Shown in pieces: positions 45,869 through 54,908 of a stretch of 64,000 bases of DNA (the stretch's first letter is position 1; every line of letters begins with the position of its first letter). The notes under the pieces are model-generated. The model made no database searches and was not told where the DNA came from. It was given only the letters and a program-made list of their open reading frames with translations. Source of the DNA: Phaeobacter sp. J2-8 (GTDB lineage: Bacteria > Pseudomonadota > Alphaproteobacteria > Rhodobacterales > Rhodobacteraceae); the NCBI RefSeq assembly GCF_022867865.1, contig NZ_JALIEC010000001.1, positions 434,001-498,000 of the forward strand, given 5' to 3'. The position numbers and the translations under genes are program-made.

Positions 45869-46852
45869 TCAACCATTGGCACGGGCGGTGTCATCGCGCA
45901 GGCGCGGATCAACCCAGGCATAGGTGATGTCGACAAGCGTGTTCAGCACGACAAAGATAAAGGAAACGATCATCAGATAGGCCGCCATCACCGGGATATC
46001 GACGAAGGTCACCGCCTGAATGAACAGCATCCCCATGCCGGGCCATTGAAATACCGTCTCGGTGACCAGCGCAAAGGCGATCAGATTGCCGATCTGCATG
46101 CCCGTCAGGGTGATCACCGGCATCAAACAATTGCGCAGCGCATGGCGCCATTGCACGCGGGCGGTGGGCACGCCGCGGGCGCGGGCGAATTTGATGTAAT
46201 CGGCGCGCAGGGTTTCCAGCATCTCGGCGCGCACCAACCGCATCACCAGGGTGACCTGAAACGTCGAAAGCGAGATTGCCGGCAATATCAACGCCGCCCG
46301 CCCCGAGGGTGTGAGCAACCCGCTCGACCACCAGCCGATATCCACCGTTTCGCCGCGCCCAAAGGCGGGCAACCACCCCAGCGAGACCGAAAAGGCAAGG
46401 ATCAGCAGAATACCCACCACGAAACTGGGCAATGACACCCCGACAATGGAGCTCAACTGCAATATATTGGCCAATCGACTGTCGCGATAAACGGCGGTGA
46501 TCACCCCCGCCGGGATACCCACCACCAGTGAAATCACCGTTGCCACCAGCACCAATTCGAACGTCGCAGGGAACCGATCCTTGATCAGCACCATCACATC
46601 CTGTTGGTTGCGATAGGAAATTCCGAAATCCCCCTGCACCGCATTGGTGACGAACCGGGTGTATTGGACAACAAAACTGTCATTCAGCCCCAGCCGTTCG
46701 CGCAATTCCACGCGGTCCTGCAGGGTTGCCTGCTCATTCACCATCATTTCGACCGGGTCGCCGAAAAACCGGAAGATCACAAAGGCCAACAGCGCCACTG
46801 CCAGCATGACAAAAGCCGCATTGGCGGTGCGTTTAAGAAGAAAGGCAATCAT
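45869..46852 (-). CDS. Dipeptide-type ABC transporter permease (DppB-like)
   Basis: 327 residues. The N-terminal helix AFLLKRTANAAFVMLAVALLAFVIFRF and the family segment GLNDSFVVQYTRFVTNAVQGDFGISYRNQQ are typical of DppB. The EAA loop is DYIKFARARGVPTARVQWRHALRNCLMPVI. It lies 129 bases after the binding-protein gene, a gap that contains a strong hairpin. Confidence 0.9.
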   Translation of the reverse strand: MIAFLLKRTANAAFVMLAVALLAFVIFRFFGDPVEMMVNEQATLQDRVELRERLGLNDSFVVQYTRFVTNAVQGDFGISYRNQQDVMVLIKDRFPATFELVLVATVISLVVGIPAGVITAVYRDSRLANILQLSSIVGVSLPSFVVGILLILAFSVSLGWLPAFGRGETVDIGWWSSGLLTPSGRAALILPAISLSTFQVTLVMRLVRAEMLETLRADYIKFARARGVPTARVQWRHALRNCLMPVITLTGMQIGNLIAFALVTETVFQWPGMGMLFIQAVTFVDIPVMAAYLMIVSFIFVVLNTLVDITYAWVDPRLRDDTARANG

Positions 46853-46923
46853 TCCGGTCTCCAGTGCCAGGGCCGATCAAGGGGCATGCGCGGCCCCGAT
46901 CTTGCCAAACAAACGTTTAAGTG

Positions 46924-46948
46924 GTCCGGGGGATGGTCCCCCCCGGAC
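46924..46948 (-). terminator. Intra-operon hairpin between binding protein and permeases
   Basis: GTCCGGGGG (46924-46932) and CCCCCGGAC (46940-46948) form a perfect 9-bp GC stem with a 7-base loop. There is no T-run on the minus strand, so it probably stabilises or attenuates the transcript, making the binding protein more abundant than the permeases. Confidence 0.55.
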
Positions 46949-46981
46949 AGTTGGACCGCCAAAGGCGATCCAACACTTTGA

Positions 46982-48559
46982 TCAGGAATCCGAACCCATC
47001 TGCGCAAACCAAAGGCGCGGCTTGGCATCGGGGAACAATGGCATGTCTGCCACGTCCTCGGTCACGGCCCAGGCCATCGGTTGTTGGTGCAGCGGGATCA
47101 TGATCATCTCGTCCTTGACGATTCCCAGCGCTTCGGTTTGCAGGGCAAGACGCGCTTCAAGATCAAGCTCGCTCCCGGCGGCATCAATCAATGCGTCCAG
47201 CTCTGGATAGGACCAGCCGCCCCAGTTGAAGACACCCGCATTGCCGTCTTTCGAGTGAAAGATCTGCAACAATGGTGAATAGCTGTCGAGCAATGGCAAA
47301 GTGGCCCAGCCAAGCGTGTAGACATCGGTCTTGCCGTTGGTCCGTTTGGGCGATTGCACCGCGCGCGGCGCCACGTCCAGCTTGGGCGACAATCCGATCC
47401 GGCTCCACATCGACGCAATCGCCTGGCAGAATTGTTCTTCGTTCACCAAACCGTCGCTCAGGCAGTTGAATTCAAATTCCAACCCTTCGGCAACACCGGC
47501 CTCGGCCAGCAGCGCCTTGGAGGCTTCTGGGTCGAATTCCGGCAGGGTATCCAATGCCTCGGTATAGCCGGGGATCGGCGGGGCGATGGTGGCCCCGGCA
47601 TTGCGGGACTTGCCGCGCATGACCTTTTGATGGATCAGGTCGAGGTCAATCGCCTTGTAAAGCGCCTCGCGCACTGATTTTTCCACAAACGGGTTCGCCT
47701 CTCCGGTGGTCAGCGTGTCGCGGAAGGGGAAGCCAATCATCACGGTGCGCAGGTCGACGCCTTCCAGAACTTCGACATTCGGCGCGGCCACAAGGCGCGG
47801 CAAATCCTGCACCGGCGCGTCATTGGTAAAGCTGATCTCTCCCGACAACAGCGCAGCAACCCGCGTCGCGGCAGAGTTCACCGGCGTCAGCTCGATCTTG
47901 TCGAGGTTATGCTGCGGCTCGTCCCACCAGTCGGGATTGACAACAAAGACCGTCTTGGCGTCGGGCTGGCGACTTTCGACGATGAAGGGGCCAGTGCCGT
48001 TGGCGTTATAAGTGGCATAGCCTTCGGTGCCTGCGCCGACATCGGTTGGCATCAGCGCATCGTTTTCGGTCATCCATTCATTGTCAAAGATATGAATGTT
48101 GGTCAGATCGTTCAGCAACAGCGGATAGGTGCCGTTCAGGGTGATATCGACGGTCAGCTCGTCGACCACCTTGGAGCTGACATAGGCCGGCAGGTTGCCT
48201 TTGAGCGGCGAGGTTTCGTGGCTGACCCGCGTCAGCGATGCAACGACATCTTCGGCGGTGAAAGGGTTGCCATTGTGAAAGGTCACGCCCTCACGCAGCT
48301 TGAAGCGCCAGGTGATCTGATCTTCCAGAATTTCCCAGCTTTCCGCCAGTGCGGGTTCGATCTTGAGGTCTTTGTTATAGCGCACCAGACCTTCGTAGAC
48401 GTGGTTCAGCACGTTGATCGTGAAACTGTCGCCAAAGGAATATGGGTCAAGCGAGCCGATATCGCGGTTGGCGCCCCATTTCAGCACATTCTCGGCCTGT
48501 GCTGTGCCTGTAAATGCAGCAACTGCTGCTGTTGCGAGCAAGAGATGTCGTAGTTTCAT
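46982..48559 (-). CDS. ABC transporter substrate-binding protein, family 5 (DppA/OppA type)
   Basis: 525 residues with a Sec signal (LRHLLLATAAVAAFTGTAQAEN). Family 5 marks are GANRDIGSLDPYSFGDSF, NHVYEGLVRYNKDLKIEPALAESWEI, TFHNGNPFTAEDVVASLTR and SVREALYKAIDLDLI. I start at 48559 (MKLRHLL). Such proteins bind peptides but also many other solutes; with two amidohydrolases and a deaminase in the operon, a nitrogen heterocycle or modified peptide is more likely. It is the first gene of the operon, divergent from gntR. Confidence 0.9.
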   Translation of the reverse strand: MKLRHLLLATAAVAAFTGTAQAENVLKWGANRDIGSLDPYSFGDSFTINVLNHVYEGLVRYNKDLKIEPALAESWEILEDQITWRFKLREGVTFHNGNPFTAEDVVASLTRVSHETSPLKGNLPAYVSSKVVDELTVDITLNGTYPLLLNDLTNIHIFDNEWMTENDALMPTDVGAGTEGYATYNANGTGPFIVESRQPDAKTVFVVNPDWWDEPQHNLDKIELTPVNSAATRVAALLSGEISFTNDAPVQDLPRLVAAPNVEVLEGVDLRTVMIGFPFRDTLTTGEANPFVEKSVREALYKAIDLDLIHQKVMRGKSRNAGATIAPPIPGYTEALDTLPEFDPEASKALLAEAGVAEGLEFEFNCLSDGLVNEEQFCQAIASMWSRIGLSPKLDVAPRAVQSPKRTNGKTDVYTLGWATLPLLDSYSPLLQIFHSKDGNAGVFNWGGWSYPELDALIDAAGSELDLEARLALQTEALGIVKDEMIMIPLHQQPMAWAVTEDVADMPLFPDAKPRLWFAQMGSDS

Positions 48560-48603
48560 ATTCTGGTCCCCGTCATGGAAGATTGTATTTCGGATTCGGC
48601 GAA

Positions 48604-48666
48604 ATTGGATACGATGTATTTTGGGTGGCACAGTGAATGCGATGTGACAAGTAAATTGTATCCAAT
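48604..48666. promoter_or_regulatory. Inverted repeat in the gntR / ABC operon divergent promoter
   Basis: ATTGGATAC (48604-48612) and GTATCCAAT (48658-48666) are exact reverse complements 45 bases apart. A related AATTGTATGCGATATGCAT lies just after, at 48677-48695. These fit GntR/FCD half-sites placed to control both divergent units. Confidence 0.5.
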
Positions 48667-48723
48667 TGACGAATTTAATTGTATGCGATATGCATTGTGC
48701 GAATTTGATGGGCAGAACAGATT

Positions 48724-49413
48724 ATGAGTGACACCAAGACCACCCTGACCGACGCGGTTCATGACCTGCTTCGCAAGGCAATCATCGAACAAGCCTTGAA
48801 GCCGGGGATGCGGCTGCCGGAGGATACCGTCGGCGAACAGTTCGGTGTTTCGCGCACGATCGTGCGTCATGCGCTTGTCCGGCTGGAACACGAAGGGCTG
48901 GTTGTGACCCGGCGCAATCGCGGGGCTTTTGTCGCCGAGCCGTCAAAAGAAGAGGCGCAGCATGTGTTCGAGGTGCGCAGATGCCTGGAAAACGATGTTA
49001 TTCGCCTGCTTTGTGCGCGGATGCCGAAAAGCGGCTATGATCGGCTCGAAGCGCACGTGCGACAGGAGCAAACCGTCAGGGGCAAGGACGGCCCGGTCTC
49101 GATTCGTCTGGCCGGTGAATTTCACGTCTTGCTGGCCGAATTGACCGGAAACCCGGTGCTGACGCGCTATATCTCTGAGGTGGTGCTGCGCTGTTCCCTG
49201 ATCATGTCGCTATATGCCCGCAGCCATTCGTCCGATTGCGCCGTGGATGAACATTCACAGATCATCAATGCGATCCGCGTCGGCGACCCCGATCGCGCCA
49301 TCGACATCATGGAACATCATCTGGGCGCTGTCGTCGACCGTGCGGACCTTGCACCCCAGGCAGATAGTATCCAATCCATCCTCTCACACTACGGCAAGGA
49401 ACTTGTCCAATGA
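48724..49413 (+). CDS. GntR-family regulator with FCD domain
   Basis: 229 residues. The N-terminal GntR winged helix reads LTDAVHDLLRKAIIEQALKPGMRLPEDTVGEQFGVSRTIVRHALVRLEHEGLV. The helical FCD effector domain has the metal-site histidines in GEFHVLLAEL and the end EHSQIINAIRVGDPDRAIDIMEHHL. It is divergent from the binding protein of the amidohydrolase operon and probably represses it until the inducer appears. Its stop overlaps the flavin reductase start (ATGA). Confidence 0.9.
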   Translation: MSDTKTTLTDAVHDLLRKAIIEQALKPGMRLPEDTVGEQFGVSRTIVRHALVRLEHEGLVVTRRNRGAFVAEPSKEEAQHVFEVRRCLENDVIRLLCARMPKSGYDRLEAHVRQEQTVRGKDGPVSIRLAGEFHVLLAELTGNPVLTRYISEVVLRCSLIMSLYARSHSSDCAVDEHSQIINAIRVGDPDRAIDIMEHHLGAVVDRADLAPQADSIQSILSHYGKELVQ

Positions 49414-50084
49414 CCTTGAAAGACGGCTATCATGCCTTTGACTTTGCGGATCTGTCCCCGCGAGAGGCCTATAAGGTCATGATCGGAACCATCGTGCCGC
49501 GCCCCATTGCCTGGGTCACGACGATTTCGCCCGATGGCGTGGTGAATGCGGCACCCTATTCGTTTTTCAACTGTCTGTCCGCCGATCCGCCGATTTTGGC
49601 GCTGGGCGTCGAAAACAAACCGGACCGTGGCTTCAAGGACACGGCCTATAACATCCGCATGACGGAATGCTTTACCGTCAACATTGTGGATCGGGTAAAC
49701 GTCGAGGCCATGGCCGTCACCGCCGCCGGGTTTGAGCCCGAGGTCGATGAGCTTGCCATGGCCGGGTTGACGGCTGTGCCGGGGGATCACGTCAAATGCC
49801 CGCGCATCGCCGAGGCGCCGGTGGCCTTTGAATGCGAACGGTATCTTGGAATCTCGGTCAGTTCCGCGCGCGAGATCATTCTTGGCCGGATCGTGCGGGC
49901 ACATATCCGCGAGGATGTGATTGATCCCGAATCCTATTATTCCGACCACGAAAAGCTTGATGCGCTTGGCCGGATGGGCGGCAATGGCTATGCCGGGACA
50001 ATGGATTATTTTGATCTGCCGACGCCATCCGCCGAGGATATTCTGAAAAACCTTGCGGTCCGCACCGCCTCTGGCGGCGCATGA
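49410..50084 (+). CDS. Flavin reductase family protein (DIM6/NTAB)
   Basis: 224 residues with a split-barrel flavin-binding fold: YKVMIGTIVPRPIAWVTTISPDGVVNAAPYSFFNCLSADPPILALG, DTAYNIRMTECFTVNIV, and FECERYLG. Such proteins bind FMN and reduce flavin or act as flavoproteins themselves. Translational coupling to gntR suggests it belongs to the same pathway as the divergent ABC operon. A supply role for the luciferase-like monooxygenase at 36-37 kb is possible but speculative. Confidence 0.85.
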   Translation: MTLKDGYHAFDFADLSPREAYKVMIGTIVPRPIAWVTTISPDGVVNAAPYSFFNCLSADPPILALGVENKPDRGFKDTAYNIRMTECFTVNIVDRVNVEAMAVTAAGFEPEVDELAMAGLTAVPGDHVKCPRIAEAPVAFECERYLGISVSSAREIILGRIVRAHIREDVIDPESYYSDHEKLDALGRMGGNGYAGTMDYFDLPTPSAEDILKNLAVRTASGGA

Positions 50085-50159
50085 CGCTGGGGCGGCGGAT
50101 GGCAGGAAAGACCGGGGTTTGTCCAATCTTTCACCGCCGCTGCCGCCCGCGCGTTCCGG

Positions 50160-51107
50160 TCAAATCTGCCAGGTAAAGCCGGTTTCTTTTTCCGAACGAT
50201 CCCAAAGCTTTACCGTCACGGCCTTGTCATGCGCAAAGGATTCCAACGTGCCTTGGCCCACCGGGCCGACCCATTCCATGCGTCCTGTGGGGCCATATAA
50301 TGCCTTGGGCTTCAGCCCGTCTTCGGTGGCGCACATGACTTCTGGATAGGCGCCCTTTTCGGCGGATTGCACCATTGGTGACAGCGACATAAGCCCGAAT
50401 ACGAGGCGCGAGGTCAGGCTGCCGCTTGTGCGGATCAACGAGGTCGCGGAAGATCCGGGGTGACAGACAAAGACGCGCACGCGTTTTCCCGCCGCTGCGA
50501 TCCGGTCTTGCAGCTCATAGGCGAACATCATCTGCGCCAGCTTGCTTTGGCTATAGGCGGGATTGGCGCGATAGGCCTTGTCCCAGTTCATATCGTCGAA
50601 CTGAATGGTCCGCAGCCCCATCTTGTAGCCAAGGCTGGCAACAACCACGATGCGGCCTGCACTTTCGTCGATGCGATCAAAAAGCATGCCGCAGAGGACA
50701 AAATGACCATAATGGTTGGTGCCCAGCTGGCTTTCGAAACCATCTTTGGTGAATTTCTGTGTCGGCACCTGCGCGATGGCGGCGTTACAGATCAGGGCGT
50801 CAATGCGCGGCACGGTCGCCAGCACCTCTGCCGCGGCGGCGCGCACGCTGGCCAATTCAGCCAGATCCATGCGAATGAAACGCACATCGGCCTTTGCGCC
50901 GAATTCCTGTTTCAGATCGTCGACGGCGGCGGAAGATTTTTCGGCGCTGCGGTTCAGCATCACCACCTGCGCACCTTTGGCCAGCAGAATGCGGGCGGCC
51001 TGAAATCCTGCACCGGCATTGGCACCGGTGATCAAATAGGTTTTGCCCGCAAGCGAGCCGAGGCGGTCTGGCGTCCAGCCTTTGGGGCCAAATTGGGTGT
51101 CTGTCAT
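50160..51107 (-). CDS. Short-chain dehydrogenase (protochlorophyllide reductase-like)
   Basis: 315 residues. LAGKTYLITGANAGAGFQAARILLAKGAQVVMLNRS is the Rossmann motif; DALICNAAI and the long C-terminal arm are present. The catalytic tyrosine is in NPAYSQSKLAQMMFAYEL. It resembles the plant-type/retinol-dehydrogenase-like SDR branch. It is divergent from the araC gene, which is likely its regulator. Confidence 0.87.
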   Translation of the reverse strand: MTDTQFGPKGWTPDRLGSLAGKTYLITGANAGAGFQAARILLAKGAQVVMLNRSAEKSSAAVDDLKQEFGAKADVRFIRMDLAELASVRAAAAEVLATVPRIDALICNAAIAQVPTQKFTKDGFESQLGTNHYGHFVLCGMLFDRIDESAGRIVVVASLGYKMGLRTIQFDDMNWDKAYRANPAYSQSKLAQMMFAYELQDRIAAAGKRVRVFVCHPGSSATSLIRTSGSLTSRLVFGLMSLSPMVQSAEKGAYPEVMCATEDGLKPKALYGPTGRMEWVGPVGQGTLESFAHDKAVTVKLWDRSEKETGFTWQI

Positions 51108-51264
51108 GATCTTGATCCTTCCAGCGACGGCCAGCGGCCGCGCAAATGGTTGCTGTTCTGATCAGGGATCTAAATGTCGCGATGGATGGAAAATAGCCAG
51201 GATCATCGCGAATACTTGCCCGATTGTATCAACCGGGTTGTTTTGTCCAAATGCATGGCCCTAA

Positions 51265-52164
51265 ATGACCCTCATGACAAAACCGCAGATAAAACAGCTG
51301 ATCGAAAACCGCATCCATGCGGATGGCCTGATGGAAACCGGCATCAGCGGGGTCAGGCTGTTTCGCGCCACCGCTGCCATTCCCTGTGCCCCTGCGGTGT
51401 ACGAGCCCAGTGTCATTGCCATTGTGAGCGGAACCAAGGAGGCGGTTCTGGATGGCGAGCGCTATGTGTATGATGACAGCCGATACATGTGCTGCCCGAT
51501 GTCGATGCCGGTGACGGCGGGCACGCCGGATGCCGCGCCGGACAGGCCGCTTTACGGTGTGTATCTGTCGCTTGATCAACGGATCATGACCGAATTGATT
51601 CTGGAAATGGACAGCGCCGGGGGGCTGCCATCTGGCCGGGGCGCGCCGGGAAAACAGGGGGTTTGGCTTGCCCGCTGGGACGAGACATTTTGTGATGCGC
51701 TGCTGCGGCTTTTGCAGCTGGGGGAAAGCCAGACAGATACGGCGGTGCTTGGTGCGGCGCGGCTGCGCGAAGTTTATTATGCCATCCTCAAAGGCGAGGC
51801 CGGTCCCCTTGCGCGTCAGGCCTTTGGCCCCGGAAATGCCATTGCCCGGTCCATTGCGCATTTGTCGTCTAATCTGGATACGCCAATCTCGATCGAGGAT
51901 ATGGCCGCCCGTGCCGGCATGAGCCGCGCAGTGTTTCACCGCAAATTCAAACAGGCGACAACGATGTCGCCGATCCAGTTCGTGAAATCCATGCGACTGA
52001 ACAATGCTGCCATGAAAATTGCCGGTGGCGTGACGGTGACCGAAGCGGCGCTGAATGTCGGCTACGTCAGCCCGTCGCAGTTCAGCCGAGAGTTCAAGCG
52101 TATGTATGGGCAATCGCCACGGCAGTGGAGCGATGCGCAGCATCATGCGGTGGGATTGGCGTAA
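51265..52164 (+). CDS. AraC-family transcriptional regulator (AraC_N type)
   Basis: 299 residues. The N-terminal AraC_N cupin domain (FRATAAIPCAPAVYEPSVIAIVSGTKEAVLDG) precedes two helix-turn-helix units, ISIEDMAARAGMSRAVFHRKFKQATTMSPIQFVKSMRL and VTEAALNVGYVSPSQFSREFKRMYG. ATG 51265 or ATG 51274 may be the start. It probably activates the divergent short-chain dehydrogenase gene in response to an aldehyde, ketone or similar compound. Confidence 0.9.
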   Translation: MTLMTKPQIKQLIENRIHADGLMETGISGVRLFRATAAIPCAPAVYEPSVIAIVSGTKEAVLDGERYVYDDSRYMCCPMSMPVTAGTPDAAPDRPLYGVYLSLDQRIMTELILEMDSAGGLPSGRGAPGKQGVWLARWDETFCDALLRLLQLGESQTDTAVLGAARLREVYYAILKGEAGPLARQAFGPGNAIARSIAHLSSNLDTPISIEDMAARAGMSRAVFHRKFKQATTMSPIQFVKSMRLNNAAMKIAGGVTVTEAALNVGYVSPSQFSREFKRMYGQSPRQWSDAQHHAVGLA

Positions 52165-52230
52165 GGCGCGGCCAGCCTCTTTGTGGTGCCGGGGGGGCGG
52201 TTTGACCGTTGTATTGCCCCGGTAAAGCAA

Positions 52231-52260
52231 ACGGCACGCCAAATTGTCTTGGCGTGCCGT
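52231..52260 (-). terminator. Terminator of the thiamine-type ABC operon
   Basis: ACGGCACGCCAA and TTGGCGTGCCGT form a perfect 12-bp stem with a 6-base loop. On the minus strand it is followed by TTGCTTT, so it most likely ends the operon at 52.4-55.5 kb; it may also stop araC transcripts. Confidence 0.7.
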
Positions 52261-52378
52261 GGGGTTAGGCCACAGGTTCCGGCATCAAAGCTTTGGGGTG
52301 CCAGTCATTGTGTCGCCTGTGACCCGCGCCGCGCAGGTCCATGCGACCCAGCGGTGATGCGCGGCAAAGCCTGAAAGC

Positions 52379-53356
52379 TTAGTGCGCCATCCAGGATTGA
52401 TCGACCCAGCTTTCAATATCGCCGGTCCATTCCAGCGCCGTGCCGCCCGGCCCCTTCAACACACCACTGTCAAAGAGGAATTTCGCCATGGTGCCAAAGG
52501 TTGTCATATTGATTGTGCCGACCGGCGTGTCCCCGTCGCGCAGGAAACCGCCATCGGCAATCGCCTGCATCGAGCCTTGCACCAGCTCGCCGTTCGGAAA
52601 ATCGCCAGCCGCGATCAACATGTCGGCGGCCGCTGCCGGGTTGTCTGCCGCCCAGGCATATCCCGCCTGAGTGGCCTTCATGAAACGCGCAACCATGTCG
52701 GGGCGGTCGGCCAGAATCTCGGTTGTGGTGCCGATATAGCCGTTTTGCTGATCCGGCACGCCGTAGTCGGTATAGGCGAAACTGCTCTGTTCCCGCCCGA
52801 GCAAGACGCTGTTCACCCCTTCCCAGGTCGAAACCTCCAGCGTGAAATCAACCGCGCCGTTGGCCAGCGCCTCATAGGCGCCGGTGCCCAATGTCACCGT
52901 GTCATATGTCGGCTCGCCGCCATCGGTTTCGATCATGGTGGAAATCAGCGCGTCTTCCCATGCGCTGCCAAACCCGGCATAGATCTTGCCCGTCAGATCC
53001 GCAGGGCGGGTGATGGCGGTGTTGGCGCTGTTATAGACCAGCCGCCCGGTTTCGTGCTGCATCGTCGCCCAGAGCGCGGTGATGTCGGCCTCTGCCGCCC
53101 GCGCGCTCAGAAACCCAAGCGAGGTCATGTAAGCGAATTCCGTGACCTTCGCGGCCAGCAACGCGGTAGAGGTGCTGTCGGTATACGGCAGGATATCCAC
53201 CTCCAGCCCAGCATCTTTGTAAAGACCCTGATCGCGGGCCACGATCAGCCCGATGTGGTTGGTGTTCAAGGTCCAGTCGAGCGCAATGCTCACCTTGTCT
53301 TCGGCATGGGCCACGGCGGGCAGCGCAAGGCAGGCAGCAAGCAGAATAGGTTTCAT
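52379..53356 (-). CDS. Substrate-binding protein, NMT1/THI5-like (ThiY-type)
   Basis: 325 residues with a Sec signal (ILLAACLALPAVAHAED). SIALDWTLNTNHIGLIVARDQGLYKDAGLEVDILPY is the NMT1/THI5-like signature of pyrimidine-precursor binding proteins, and SAWEDALISTMIETDGGEP follows. With YkoF and a TPP riboswitch at the head of the operon, it should bind a hydroxymethylpyrimidine (HMP) or formylaminopyrimidine precursor of thiamine. It overlaps the ATPase gene by 4 bases. Confidence 0.9.
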   Translation of the reverse strand: MKPILLAACLALPAVAHAEDKVSIALDWTLNTNHIGLIVARDQGLYKDAGLEVDILPYTDSTSTALLAAKVTEFAYMTSLGFLSARAAEADITALWATMQHETGRLVYNSANTAITRPADLTGKIYAGFGSAWEDALISTMIETDGGEPTYDTVTLGTGAYEALANGAVDFTLEVSTWEGVNSVLLGREQSSFAYTDYGVPDQQNGYIGTTTEILADRPDMVARFMKATQAGYAWAADNPAAAADMLIAAGDFPNGELVQGSMQAIADGGFLRDGDTPVGTINMTTFGTMAKFLFDSGVLKGPGGTALEWTGDIESWVDQSWMAH

Positions 53357-54093
53357 GGTGTCTTCTCCAACAAAAGGGATCTGAGCGAGACCCGCATCGG
53401 GGCCAGGCTGGCCTCGGTTCGGGTGTCGCGGGGCGAGGGAATGGGCAGGTCGGCCAAAATCCGGCCAGGATTACCCCCCATGACAAGGACGCGATCCGCC
53501 AATTGCGTCGCCTCATAGAGGTCGTGGGTCACCATCAACACGCCGCGCGGGGTCCGCGCGAGTTGTTGGCAGAGCCAGTCCTGCATTTTCAGGCGGGTCA
53601 CAGCGTCAAGCGCGGAAAAAGGTTCGTCCAACAGCACAAATCGGCTGTCCTGTACAATCGTTCGCAAAAACGCCGCGCGCTGTCGCATGCCGCCGGACAG
53701 TTGATCGGGAAACAGCTGCGCCGTGCCGTCCAGCCCGAATGCGGGCAACAGCGGTGCGATGCGCGCCTGTGCGTCGCGGCGATGAACCCCGGCGATTTCC
53801 AGCCCCAGGGCCGCGTTTTCGGCGATGGTCAGCCAGGGAAACAGCGTGTCCTGCTGCGGCTGATAGGCAATGCTTGGATGCGGCGGGGTCACGGCGCTGC
53901 CATCCAGCCGGGCGCGACCCTGTGCGGTCAGCGTCGGTGGCAGGACCCCGGCCAGCCATTTCACCACCGATGATTTGCCACAGCCAGAAGGGCCGATCAG
54001 GCAGGTGATTTGGCCCTCCGCCAATTCCAGTGACAGATTCTGCACCAATTGGGTGTCCGCTGCGGCGATGGTCAGCCCTTCAACCTGTAGCAT
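53353..54093 (-). CDS. ABC transporter ATP-binding protein (ThiZ-type)
   Basis: 246 residues. Walker [11 protein letters not shown]-loop YQPQQDTLFPWLTI, signature LSGGMRQRAAFLRTI, Walker B FVLLDEPFSALDA, and MVTHDLYEATQLADRVLVMG. It belongs to the nitrate/taurine/thiamine-precursor class. I start at 54093 (MLQVEGLTIAAADTQ) behind GGAGG; it overlaps the permease gene by 14 bases. Confidence 0.9.
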   Translation of the reverse strand: MLQVEGLTIAAADTQLVQNLSLELAEGQITCLIGPSGCGKSSVVKWLAGVLPPTLTAQGRARLDGSAVTPPHPSIAYQPQQDTLFPWLTIAENAALGLEIAGVHRRDAQARIAPLLPAFGLDGTAQLFPDQLSGGMRQRAAFLRTIVQDSRFVLLDEPFSALDAVTRLKMQDWLCQQLARTPRGVLMVTHDLYEATQLADRVLVMGGNPGRILADLPIPSPRDTRTEASLAPMRVSLRSLLLEKTP

Positions 54094-54847
54094 CGTTGTC
54101 CCTCCGGAACCGGCGCCCGGTGGCCCGGTCGACCCCGTGCAAGAGCGCAAGCAACAACAAGGTCAGACAGGCAGAGACGACAACGGCGGCCAGCACCAGG
54201 TCGGCGCGAAAGTTGTTCTTTGCCGACAGGATATAAATCCCAAGACCGCGCCGCGCGCCTGAATATTCTGCAAAGATGGCGGCCACCACCGCATAGGTCG
54301 CCGAAATGCGCAGCCCGGCAAAGAAGGCCGACCGCGCCACGGGCAGGGTCGCGCGGCGAAACACGCTCCATTGTCCTGCGCCCATGGACACCAATTGATC
54401 CCGATAGGCCAGCGGCAGCCGGGCATATCCCGACAGCAGGCTGACCAGCATCGGGAAAAACGTCACGAGGATGACCAGCAATACCTTTGGCAACAGCCCG
54501 AAGCCGAACCACAACACCATAAGCGGCGCCAGCGCCACGATCGGCACCGTTTGGCTGGCCACCAGCAACGGCATCGCCCCACGGCGCAGCCAGGGCAGGA
54601 AATACAGGGCGACCGAAGTGGCAAATGCCACCAGCACCGACAGGCTGAACCCGGTTGCGGTCACCGTCAGGGTGGCCAGTGCATGGCTGCCGATGTCGGC
54701 CCGGTTCAACCACAGGCCGCGCAGCACATCATGCGGCGCCGGCAACACCAGCGGCGACACCGCCGCGCGGGCGCAATAGACCTCCCAGGCTGACAGCAAC
54801 GCCAGCGCAATAAGAACGGTCGGAAAGCTCCGTTTCAGAAACGACAT
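54080..54847 (-). CDS. ABC transporter permease (ThiX-type)
   Basis: 255 residues with about six membrane helices. LVLPAPHDVLRGLWLNRADIGSHALATLTVTATGF and MGAGQWSVFRRATLPVARSAFFAGLRISATYAVVAAIFAEYSGARRGLGIYIL are typical of the SsuC/TauC/ThiX class. It is the only permease gene, so a homodimer is expected. Confidence 0.9.
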   Translation of the reverse strand: MSFLKRSFPTVLIALALLSAWEVYCARAAVSPLVLPAPHDVLRGLWLNRADIGSHALATLTVTATGFSLSVLVAFATSVALYFLPWLRRGAMPLLVASQTVPIVALAPLMVLWFGFGLLPKVLLVILVTFFPMLVSLLSGYARLPLAYRDQLVSMGAGQWSVFRRATLPVARSAFFAGLRISATYAVVAAIFAEYSGARRGLGIYILSAKNNFRADLVLAAVVVSACLTLLLLALLHGVDRATGRRFRRDNDATG

Positions 54848-54908
54848 TGGTGTCTCCGATCGCAGGACCGCGCCCCTGCATCCTGTGCAGGGCGGCGGGT
54901 CGGTGCGT

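Noticed and set aside
52165-52230. Separate terminator directly after araC
   Set aside because: No stem with a T-run on the plus strand; the hairpin at 52231-52260 fits the minus-strand operon better.
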